Assembly: GCF_900113705.1 (NCBI RefSeq) | Contig: NZ_FOQI01000001.1 | Location: 744,001 to 808,000 of the forward strand | Direction: 5' to 3' | DNA from: Collimonas sp. OK307 | GTDB lineage: Bacteria > Pseudomonadota > Gammaproteobacteria > Burkholderiales > Burkholderiaceae_D | DNA: 64,000 nucleotides | Shown here: positions 57,709 through 64,000 of the stretch, in pieces | Layout: the number at the start of each line of letters is the position of its first letter | How positions within the stretch are numbered: the first letter of the stretch is position 1 | Position numbers and translations under genes: made by a program | Notes under the pieces: generated by a model | Database searches by the model: none | Seen by the model: the letters and a program-made list of their open reading frames with translations, nothing else | What the model was told of the DNA's origin: nothing

Positions 57709-58830
57709 TTAAAACCGATGCAGAATGCCGGCTTGCAAACCGATCAGGCTTTTGCCGTTGATGTCTGCTCCGGCCAGGTTGGCGGCAGGGCCGGCGGAAC
57801 CACTGAAACGGAAACCGGCGTTGGCGTCGTTTTTCATGTAATTGGCAAAACTGTAGAGCGTGGTGCGCTTGGATAAATCGTAGTAAGCCCCGAAGTTGCC
57901 GCCGTGCGCGCCTGAATCCCGGTGTGACGTGTCTTGCATCACACCGTACAAGGCGCCGATCCGCAGTTGCGGGCTGAGACGATAGTCGGCCGATATCTGA
58001 TAAATGTTGTACATGCGCAGCACGTCTGGATTATTTCCCGCGAAGGCATTGTTGGGGATGCTGACGTTGCTGAGGATCGCGGTTGCGTTATTGCCGCTGG
58101 CATTGGCTGTCACGTTGTTGCTGCGTACGTAGGCGAAATAAAGCTTGCCCTTGCCGTAGTCGTAATTCGCATACAGGTTGTGATAGACCACGCGCTCTGA
58201 ATACAGTGTATTCGCCGCCGGCTTCGCCCACAGTCCGGCGTAACCTGCGCGATACGGTCCCTTGCTGTAGTCCAGCCCGAATTGATAGACGCCGCGTGCT
58301 CCTACGCCCTCGCCCGCGGTTTCCGTCAGCGCATAATGCGCGTCCAGCTGAAAGCCGGCCAGACGTGGCGACTTGTAGGAAAGGTCATTGTCGTAACGCG
58401 ACGGTACACCGAAGGTATTTATGATCGAACCATAAGTCGTGCGTTCGGTGTAATCGATAGCACCGCCGATGAAGAACGGAATGCTGTTCTGGCGCCCGAT
58501 ACGGAACTCACCTGCCGGCGTATTCATGCCGACCCATGCCTGGCGGTCGAACAGACGGCTGGAATCCGCCGCACCACCGGTATTGGCGTTCAACCCCTGC
58601 TCCAGGGTGAATTTGGTCTGGTAGCCGCCGCCCAGTTTTTCCACGCCGCGCAAGCCAAGCCGACTACGCAAGATGGCGCCATCGTTAAGGCCGACGACAC
58701 TGGTGCCGCTACTGCTGTGAATATAGCCCAGGTACTGGTCGACGTCTCCATACAAGGTGACGTTGGACTGAGCTTGCGTCAGAGCCGAACAGCCGGCGAG
58801 GCTGCAGGCAGCGACGAATTTTATCTTCAT
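57709..58830 (-). CDS. Gram-negative general porin
   Basis: A 373-residue betaproteobacterial trimeric porin. Signal peptide ending LTQA, first strand QSNVTLYGDVDQYLGYI, then SRLGLRGVEKLGGGYQTKFTLEQG, LSKRTTLYSFANYMKNDANAGF and the terminal LHRF. The start at 58830 follows a GGAG site. It lies between the transporter gene and the decayed dehydroquinase, so it probably admits aromatic or hydroaromatic acids. Confidence 0.92.
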   Translation of the reverse strand: MKIKFVAACSLAGCSALTQAQSNVTLYGDVDQYLGYIHSSSGTSVVGLNDGAILRSRLGLRGVEKLGGGYQTKFTLEQGLNANTGGAADSSRLFDRQAWVGMNTPAGEFRIGRQNSIPFFIGGAIDYTERTTYGSIINTFGVPSRYDNDLSYKSPRLAGFQLDAHYALTETAGEGVGARGVYQFGLDYSKGPYRAGYAGLWAKPAANTLYSERVVYHNLYANYDYGKGKLYFAYVRSNNVTANASGNNATAILSNVSIPNNAFAGNNPDVLRMYNIYQISADYRLSPQLRIGALYGVMQDTSHRDSGAHGGNFGAYYDLSKRTTLYSFANYMKNDANAGFRFSGSAGPAANLAGADINGKSLIGLQAGILHRF

Positions 58831-58888
58831 GACATCTCCATTTGGTTTGTTTTTATGGTTAACGATTAATGATTCATTACAGCGAGAA

Positions 58889-59129
58889 CTACGAGTGATG
58901 GCGAAACGGTTCCCGCGCGTGGACGTTCGAGAGGTGCAATTCGACCAGGTCGACGGCAGCGCCCTTAATAGCGTCATGCAGGGCAATCGAAGCATGGGTG
59001 GGTATAGGCGCCGGCGTTGAACACTGCGCCAGCCAGGGTCTGACTGCCATACACGGCCGGTTCGCGGCAACCTGGCAGATTCGGGTTCGGGCCGTTCAGA
59101 ACCAGAACGGATTTTGGGTGTGGGGTCAT
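58889..59129 (-). pseudogene. aroQ: Type II 3-dehydroquinate dehydratase remnant
   Basis: The first codons, from 59129 behind a GAGGAGA ribosome site, encode a normal AroQ start ([28 protein letters not shown]). It then jumps directly to the [11 protein letters not shown] active-site segment, losing about 50 residues of the middle. A frameshift follows (four extra bases after the catalytic His codon); in another frame come [25 protein letters not shown] and AREPFRHHS before a stop, so the C-terminal end is also lost. It was part of the quinate/shikimate operon and is no longer functional. Confidence 0.85.
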
Positions 59130-59211
59130 GCTGTCTCCTCGATAACCTTGCTAAAGCCGCGTTATTTTTTTTGTTTGCGGCTATGGTTTTTGTACCGCTT
59201 GCTGCGGACGG

Positions 59212-60099
59212 CTAAGCCATGGTCGGATGTCCCGCACCCGGTTGACGCACCTGCAGGCTGCGTCGCAGGACCTGATCGGTCACCCATTTGGCGGCACGGT
59301 GGGCACGGCGGGCCACGATATCGGGCGACAGTTGCAGATAATCGTCATTGAAGACTTCGAAACTGTAGTCGCCGCGATAGCCGCCCCGATCCAGCCGGCG
59401 CAACAAATCGGACAGTTCTTTCGAATGCGCGCCCTCGCCTGGAAATACGCGCAGGTGGCGCGCCGTTTCCAGCCGCTCTTCGGCGCTGCGGATATCACGC
59501 CACATGAAATCCGACAACTGCACCATCGCGATCTTGTCGCTCGGAATATCTTGCAAACCATCTAGGTCGGCCTGATTCGCCAGCATGTGAAAAGAATCGA
59601 TCACGACGCCCAGGTTGGCGTGGTCAGCCAGTTCTACTGCTTCCCACGATTGCGTATACTGGTTGACATGACGGCCCCACGACAACGCTTCATAGCCGAT
59701 ACGCACACCCAGCGGCACCGCCAGCGTCGCCAACTTTGCGAGGTGACGCGCGATCAATGGCAATTCACCGCTAGCGTGGCTGGAGGTGCTGGAGCAAACC
59801 ATCAACAGCGGTGCGCCGACCGCCTGGCACACATGCAGCATGTTCTTGGCGATGTCGAGTTTGTATTCATGCAAGGCACCGGACAATCCCTCGAAGTCGC
59901 GCATGACCTGGATGCCGGTAACACGAATCCCGCTCGCCCTGACCAGGCGCACCGCCTGCTCCAGGCCACCGGGATGGCCGGCCAGGTCCTTGGCCCACAA
60001 CATGATTTGCGAAAATCCTGCCGCCTTGGAGGCATTGAGTTTCGACTCCAGCGGTCCCGCCAAGGTGATACTGTCCATGCCGAAATTACTCAGATTCAT
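59212..60099 (-). CDS. 3-dehydroshikimate dehydratase (sugar-phosphate-isomerase-like domain)
   Basis: A 295-residue TIM-barrel protein of the xylose-isomerase-like family. It corresponds to the N-terminal domain of QsuB/QuiC-type 3-dehydroshikimate dehydratases, which make protocatechuate with a divalent metal. Putative metal ligands are in GYEALSWGRH (Glu), VVIDSFHML (Asp, His), VQLSDFMW (Asp) and YSFEVFND (Glu). In QuiC1-type enzymes an HPPD-like domain is fused at the C terminus; here that part is a separate gene (60937-61836). The start overlaps the previous stop (ATGA). Confidence 0.8.
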   Translation of the reverse strand: MNLSNFGMDSITLAGPLESKLNASKAAGFSQIMLWAKDLAGHPGGLEQAVRLVRASGIRVTGIQVMRDFEGLSGALHEYKLDIAKNMLHVCQAVGAPLLMVCSSTSSHASGELPLIARHLAKLATLAVPLGVRIGYEALSWGRHVNQYTQSWEAVELADHANLGVVIDSFHMLANQADLDGLQDIPSDKIAMVQLSDFMWRDIRSAEERLETARHLRVFPGEGAHSKELSDLLRRLDRGGYRGDYSFEVFNDDYLQLSPDIVARRAHRAAKWVTDQVLRRSLQVRQPGAGHPTMA

Positions 60100-60944
60100 A
60101 TCGCCCCCAGCTCGCGAAATGCATCCGACGACACACCCGACCATCCGAACAACTCCAGATACAGCGGCGCTTGTTCGATCATCATCTCGCGTCCCTTCTG
60201 GATACGGCAGCCATGGCGCTGCGCTTCCACCAGCAACCGCGTCATTTCAATCTTCATGCCGCAATCGGCGACGATGCAAGACGGTGCGATGCCATTCAGG
60301 TCAAGCGGCAGCGGATCGTCCGCGCTCATGCCAAGCGGCGTCGAGTTGACGACCAAGTCATAACCTGCGGCGGACGGCGCCCCGATTACCACTTCGGTGG
60401 CGCCGAACATTTTCTGCAGGCGCTGCTGCAGCGCTTCGGCTTGCTCCTGGCGCGTATCGTAAATGGCGACATGGCCAATGCCGCGCGCCGCCAGCGCTGC
60501 AGCCACAGCACAGCCGACGCCGCCGCTGCCGACCACCAATGCTCTGGCGCGTGGCCAGTCGAATGGCGTGCTGCCGCACGTGCGGTCGAAGGCGCGGATG
60601 AAACCTTCGCCATCGATCAGGTCGCCGATCAGGGTCTGGCCGTCCGCGCTTTTATAGATGGCATTGCAAGCGCCCGCCAAGACTGCGCGCGATGTCGGCT
60701 GATCGACCGCGTCCACGCTCATCGGCTTGTGCGGGATCGATACCAGGATGCCGCCTACATTCTCGGCTGCCATCAACATGCGCACCGCGGAAATATATCC
60801 AGCCGGCGCGATCTTGAGCGGAATCACACGGGCATCGATGTCGTGCTGCTTGAAGTAAGCGTTGAACAAGGCCGGCGCTTTGACTTGCTCGACCGGCCAG
60901 CCGATCACCGGGAAAATACGGGTGTTGCCGGAAATCTCAAGCAT
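60096..60944 (-). CDS. Shikimate dehydrogenase family protein (quinate/shikimate catabolic type)
   Basis: A 282-residue AroE-family enzyme. The substrate domain has SIPHK (catalytic Lys) with ACNAIY and GDLIDGEGF (Asp), and the nucleotide domain has VVGSGGVGCAVAAALAARG and NSTPLGM. The changed segments (LVSIPHK for the usual NVTxPHK; GDLIDG for GxNTDG) mark it as a specialised paralogue rather than the biosynthetic AroE. It would oxidise shikimate or quinate to 3-dehydroshikimate or dehydroquinate. It overlaps the HPPD-like gene by eight bases. Confidence 0.85.
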   Translation of the reverse strand: MLEISGNTRIFPVIGWPVEQVKAPALFNAYFKQHDIDARVIPLKIAPAGYISAVRMLMAAENVGGILVSIPHKPMSVDAVDQPTSRAVLAGACNAIYKSADGQTLIGDLIDGEGFIRAFDRTCGSTPFDWPRARALVVGSGGVGCAVAAALAARGIGHVAIYDTRQEQAEALQQRLQKMFGATEVVIGAPSAAGYDLVVNSTPLGMSADDPLPLDLNGIAPSCIVADCGMKIEMTRLLVEAQRHGCRIQKGREMMIEQAPLYLELFGWSGVSSDAFRELGAI

Positions 60945-61836
60945 GTTGCTGCTCCTGGTGGCGGATATCTTGGCGACTAACTACCAGTTCGAAACTGATG
61001 CCGCTTTTGTAGAGTTGCGTCAGCGCGCCCTTCTCGCTGGCCTGTGCCGGTTCGCGGTCGATGAACACGATGCCCCTTTGTTTCAACTGCCGCACGGCGT
61101 CGAGCACATCAGGTGCGCCTAGTCCGACACGCACCAATTGCTCATCCCACTGCAAGCCGGCGGCGCCTTCAGGCGGCTCTACCAGTTGCAAATAAAAACC
61201 GTGGCATGGGCTTTCCAGCAAAACTCCTTTAGGCAAGACACCGAAATAGCGGCCTTGCGGCAACGGCCGGAAGTCCATCAACTGCTGGTAAAAATTAATC
61301 CATTCCGGCGAACGGTCGCGCCCGATCGTTTGCACCACGCCAAAGAAATGCATGCCGGCCAGTGCCGGCGGATTGGCTGGCGCGTTCAAGATCGGCTTGA
61401 AGTCGACGTCATAGATGGAGAAATCGCGAAAGCGATCGACGAAATACAGGATCGAGTCGCCGACCCCGTGCACGCCCGGGATATTCAACTCCATCACACC
61501 GGCGCGGGTCTGGATCGCCCAGGCGCCCATCTCGATCGCATGGCGGTACGCGGCATCGGCGTCACGTACCCGCAGCGCAATCGCGCTGATGACTGTCGCT
61601 TGCGGCTCGCTGTCGGCTTGCGGCAAAGAGGATGGATCTGCATTGACGATCACATTCATCGTGCCCTGGCGGTACAAAGTCACCTCACGCGAGCGGTGAC
61701 GGGCAGTCGCCACAAATCCCATTTGTTCCAGCAACGCTCCCAGCGCCAATGGCTGGGCGCTGGCATATTCGATGAATTCAATGCCGTCGATGCCGAGCGG
61801 ATTATTCGGTTCCGGATTGTGTTCTTGCACAGTCAT
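60937..61836 (-). CDS. HPPD-like VOC-fold protein (QuiC C-terminal domain homologue)
   Basis: A 299-residue protein of the 4-hydroxyphenylpyruvate dioxygenase fold. The N-terminal half begins GIDGIEFIEYAS, and candidate metal ligands lie in MHFFGVV (His), CHGFYLQL (His) and ISFELV (Glu). It corresponds to the C-terminal half of two-domain dehydroshikimate dehydratases. In this context it is probably part of the dehydroshikimate dehydratase complex or a decarboxylase/dioxygenase accessory, and not a tyrosine-pathway HPPD. It is the first gene of the operon, with an AAGGATC ribosome site. Confidence 0.8.
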   Translation of the reverse strand: MTVQEHNPEPNNPLGIDGIEFIEYASAQPLALGALLEQMGFVATARHRSREVTLYRQGTMNVIVNADPSSLPQADSEPQATVISAIALRVRDADAAYRHAIEMGAWAIQTRAGVMELNIPGVHGVGDSILYFVDRFRDFSIYDVDFKPILNAPANPPALAGMHFFGVVQTIGRDRSPEWINFYQQLMDFRPLPQGRYFGVLPKGVLLESPCHGFYLQLVEPPEGAAGLQWDEQLVRVGLGAPDVLDAVRQLKQRGIVFIDREPAQASEKGALTQLYKSGISFELVVSRQDIRHQEQQHA

Positions 61837-61915
61837 GCTGATCCTTGGCTGAAGTAGTCAGGCCAAGTATAGGAATGGCATATCGAGAAAAACAGTGCCT
61901 AAAACATGCAATAAT

Positions 61916-61946
61916 GCGCTAATCGCGCATATTGAGCGATTAGCGC
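61916..61946. promoter_or_regulatory. Inverted-repeat operator for the IclR regulator
   Basis: GCGCTAATCGC (61916-61926) and GCGATTAGCGC (61936-61946) are perfect 11-bp inverted repeats with a 9-base spacer, in the intergenic region between the divergent HPPD-like operon and the IclR gene. This is the expected position for IclR control of both. Confidence 0.78.
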
Positions 61947-61967
61947 GCATTTTTGGAGTTATTTGGC

Positions 61968-62750
61968 GTGAAAAAACCTGAGTTACTGGAAGTTGAAGTC
62001 GCCAAGCGCGATCTGATCGACGGCTTGATCAAAGGTATCGATGTGATCACCGCGTTCAATGACGATACGGTGCGCCTGACGGCGAGCGAACTGGCGGAAA
62101 AAGTAGCGCTCAGCCGCAGCGCAGCGCGCCGTTATTTATTGACACTGGTACATATCGGCCTGGCGGCCACCGACGGCCGCAGTTTCTGGCTCACGCCCAA
62201 GGTACTCAACCTGGGGCGCTCCTATCTGGATTCGGCGCGGCTGCCGCGCGCGATAGTGCCATTCCTGCAACGGCTGACCTTGCAACTGCAGGAGTCGACC
62301 AATTATTCCGTACTGGAAGGCGACGACGTGGTCTACGTCAGCCGCGTCAATGCTCCACGGCTGCTGACTACCGGTTTCGAGCCCGGCACGCGCCTGCCGG
62401 CCTACACTTCGACCGCCGGCCGGGTATTGCTGTCGGCCTTGCCGGACGTCGAGTTGCGCGCCTATCTGGACCGCATCGACCTGGTCGCCTACACCCACCT
62501 GACCGTGACGGACAAGGAACAGCTGTTCCGGGAACTGATCGCCATCCGCGAAGATGGCTTTGGCGTTACAGAAAACCAATATGAAATCGGGCTACGCGGC
62601 ATCTCCGTGCCGATCAAGAGCCGCCGCGGCACCCTGATCGGCGCGTTAAGCGTCTCTATGATGATCTCCAACTGCTCAAAAGCCGAAGCGACGGCGCGCT
62701 GCCTGCCGGTACTACAGGCTACCGCCAATACTTTGATGATGTGGGTGTGA
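61968..62750 (+). CDS. IclR-family transcriptional regulator
   Basis: A 260-residue regulator with an N-terminal winged helix (GIDVITAFNDDTVRLTASELAEKVALSRSAARRYLLTLVHIG in outline) and a C-terminal effector domain (LPAYTSTAGRVLLSALP, YEIGLRGISVPIKSRRGTLIGALSVSMM). It resembles PcaU/PobR-type activators of protocatechuate and shikimate pathways. A GTG start at 61968 with a GGAG site is most likely; a TTG at 61953 is in frame. It diverges from the dehydroshikimate operon and probably controls it. Confidence 0.88.
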   Translation: MKKPELLEVEVAKRDLIDGLIKGIDVITAFNDDTVRLTASELAEKVALSRSAARRYLLTLVHIGLAATDGRSFWLTPKVLNLGRSYLDSARLPRAIVPFLQRLTLQLQESTNYSVLEGDDVVYVSRVNAPRLLTTGFEPGTRLPAYTSTAGRVLLSALPDVELRAYLDRIDLVAYTHLTVTDKEQLFRELIAIREDGFGVTENQYEIGLRGISVPIKSRRGTLIGALSVSMMISNCSKAEATARCLPVLQATANTLMMWV

Positions 62751-62767
62751 ATCGGCGGAGCCGATTA
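62751..62767 (+). terminator. Short hairpin after the IclR gene
   Basis: AATCGGC-gga-GCCGATT follows the stop codon directly. The 7-bp stem is perfect, but no T-run follows. Confidence 0.4.
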
Positions 62768-62829
62768 ATCTGAACGGTAAGCAAACATTGCTGTCCAAAC
62801 AAATGTCGCCAATAGCCGAGGAGTTCGCC

Positions 62830-63075
62830 ATGAAACGTTTCACCATTTTGTTTGCGCTGACAACCGTGTTCCTCGGTGGATGTGTAGCGGAGCCGTACGG
62901 TCGGGGCGGTGACTACTATGGCGGTGGGAACGGATTTGAACAACGCGACCACAACAGGGGCAGAGAAGGTTACCAAGGCCGAGACTATGGACGCGGCAAC
63001 GACTATGGACGTGGTAACGACTCCCGGAACGGTGGGGGCTGGAATGTTAGTAACCCTGGCGGCTCCGACCACTAG
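62830..63075 (+). CDS. Small Gly/Arg-rich lipoprotein
   Basis: An 81-residue protein with a lipobox (VFLGGC) near residue 17, preceded by a hydrophobic signal. The mature part is low complexity, rich in Gly, Arg, Tyr, Asp and Asn, with imperfect repeats of DYGRGND. The GAGGAG ribosome site and lipobox support a real gene. No function can be assigned. Confidence 0.7.
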   Translation: MKRFTILFALTTVFLGGCVAEPYGRGGDYYGGGNGFEQRDHNRGREGYQGRDYGRGNDYGRGNDSRNGGGWNVSNPGGSDH

Positions 63076-63086
63076 ATTATCATCGA

Positions 63087-63707
63087 TCAGGCAGACGACG
63101 CACCTTGCAAATAGCCGTTCACCGCCAGCATGACACGCTGCTCCAGTGCGGCAGCATCAAGTTCGCCGCGCTCGCCGGCGGCATCGACCATGCCATGGAC
63201 GATAGCCAACAGATCATGGGCAACCAGTTCCCTGTCGGCCAGCCGCGGCGCATCGGGCATTTGCAGCGCGCCCGTAAGCTGCGTATGGATGGTGTCAGCG
63301 ACGCGCTGGTTGCGCTCGCCTAACGGCAGCCGTCTTTCTTCGAAATCGATCAGCCTCGCCAATTCCGGCCGCCGCATCTGATGCGCCACTGCGGCCCGCA
63401 CCATGCCCTCGATACAACCAAGCGCGGTCCGGCCTTGCCCGACGCGCTCAACATCCACCAGCAACTGCGCCGTCTCGCGTTCGATCAACGCGACGGTCAG
63501 TGCATCGCGGTTTGGAAAGTACTGGTACAACGAGCCGACGCTGACGCCTGCGCGTTCTGCGACCGCATTGGTGGTGCAGGCTGCAATTCCTTGCGTCTCG
63601 AAAATGCGAGCAGCTGCTTCCAGCACGGCTTCTACGGTTTGCGCTGAACGCGCCTGGACCGGCAATTTGCGGGGCTTCAGGCGCTGCGCGGCGGATGATT
63701 TCGGCAT
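63087..63707 (-). CDS. TetR-family transcriptional regulator
   Basis: A 206-residue regulator with the TetR N-terminal helix-turn-helix (AARIFETQGIAACTTNAVAERAGVSVGSLYQYFPNRDAL). The C-terminal part is the diverse ligand-binding domain. It diverges from the darcynin gene and a palindrome lies between the two starts. Confidence 0.9.
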   Translation of the reverse strand: MPKSSAAQRLKPRKLPVQARSAQTVEAVLEAAARIFETQGIAACTTNAVAERAGVSVGSLYQYFPNRDALTVALIERETAQLLVDVERVGQGRTALGCIEGMVRAAVAHQMRRPELARLIDFEERRLPLGERNQRVADTIHTQLTGALQMPDAPRLADRELVAHDLLAIVHGMVDAAGERGELDAAALEQRVMLAVNGYLQGASSA

Positions 63708-63755
63708 GAGGTGAACGCGAGTTTTAAATGTGAGCGATAGCTCGTATTATGAACT

Positions 63756-63769
63756 TGTTTCGCGAAACA
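63756..63769. promoter_or_regulatory. 14-bp palindrome between the TetR and darcynin genes
   Basis: TGTTTCGCGAAACA is a perfect palindrome located 49 bases from the TetR start and 37 bases from the darcynin start. It is the natural candidate for the TetR operator. Confidence 0.65.
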
Positions 63770-63806
63770 CGGCAACTTGCCTTTCACTCTCACTGGAATC
63801 ATCACC

Positions 63807-64000
63807 ATGACCACCTCCGTAAAACCAATACAAATCGAACTGACCATTTTCATGCTCGTGAAAACAATGCCAGAATGGCTGAGCTTCCCTATCGACGAAC
63901 GGTTCCGCCTGCTGCGCGAATATCTGGAGCCGATCTTGAAGAAGCACGCCGAGCACGTCAGCTTGCGTTTCTACGACATTGAATTCTATTCAGCCCGCGT
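63807..64000 (+). CDS. Darcynin family protein (partial, 3' end missing)
   Basis: The frame starts MTTSVKPIQIELTIFMLVK and continues MPEWLSFPIDERFRLLREYLEPILKK with SLRFYDIEFYSARV to the window end. This matches the darcynin family of small proteins, whose biochemical role is not known. About 64 residues are visible and the rest lies outside. It is divergent from a TetR regulator. Confidence 0.75.
   Translation, partial: MTTSVKPIQIELTIFMLVKTMPEWLSFPIDERFRLLREYLEPILKKHAEHVSLRFYDIEFYSAR

Overview
The window looks like a chromosome segment of a Burkholderiales betaproteobacterium, most likely Oxalobacteraceae (Collimonas/Herbaspirillum-like). The grounds are the betaproteobacterial porins, the GC-rich codon use and the gene families present; the genus is a guess. 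No tRNA, rRNA, CRISPR array, phage or intact insertion sequence was seen.

Region 1 (1-16.8 kb) is PQQ and quinoprotein alcohol metabolism. A partial proline iminopeptidase diverges from pqqABCDE, including a 24-codon pqqA. Convergent to these, a minus-strand set encodes an aldehyde dehydrogenase (behind a good sigma-54 -24/-12 match), a DUF779 protein, a quinoprotein alcohol dehydrogenase with the extra aspartate of lanthanide-dependent enzymes, and acetyl-CoA synthetase. Together they give alcohol to aldehyde to acid to acetyl-CoA. Next come a porin, a NosR-like flavo/iron-sulfur membrane protein with its ApbE flavinyltransferase, a cytochrome b561 and a PQQ-associated beta-propeller protein.

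Region 2 (17-23 kb) is a compact catabolic operon: MFS transporter, D-apionate oxidoisomerase-like dehydrogenase, RuBisCO-like protein, DUF1537 kinase and a GntR/FCD regulator. It matches the known D-apionate to 3-phosphoglycerate plus glycolate route. Related 19-bp operator-like sites lie before the first gene and before the regulator.

Region 3 (23-56 kb) is the unusual part, about 26 genes. It holds a PepSY/ferredoxin-reductase fusion, two NMT1-type solute-binding proteins with one ABC transporter, a TonB-dependent receptor, five PstS-like periplasmic proteins (one a tandem fusion), a YncE-like beta-propeller, a COG4705 membrane protein, two secreted Cache-like proteins, an outer-membrane barrel, two paralogous histidine kinases with one response regulator, and a TolC/MFP/RND pump with its own two-component system. 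Five upstream regions carry an 11-bp-period direct repeat, TTCAG-N6-TTCAN-N6-TTTA (four TTCRG units in one case). Each points in the direction of its downstream gene, which suggests one OmpR-family regulon. The substrate is not shown by the sequence; a metal or metallophore, possibly lanthanide given region 1, is an inference.

Region 4 (56-62.8 kb) is shikimate/quinate catabolism: a ShiA-type transporter, a porin, a decayed type II dehydroquinase, 3-dehydroshikimate dehydratase, a shikimate dehydrogenase paralogue, an HPPD-like VOC protein and a divergent IclR regulator with a perfect 11-bp inverted repeat. The window ends with a small lipoprotein, a TetR regulator and the 5' part of a darcynin gene.
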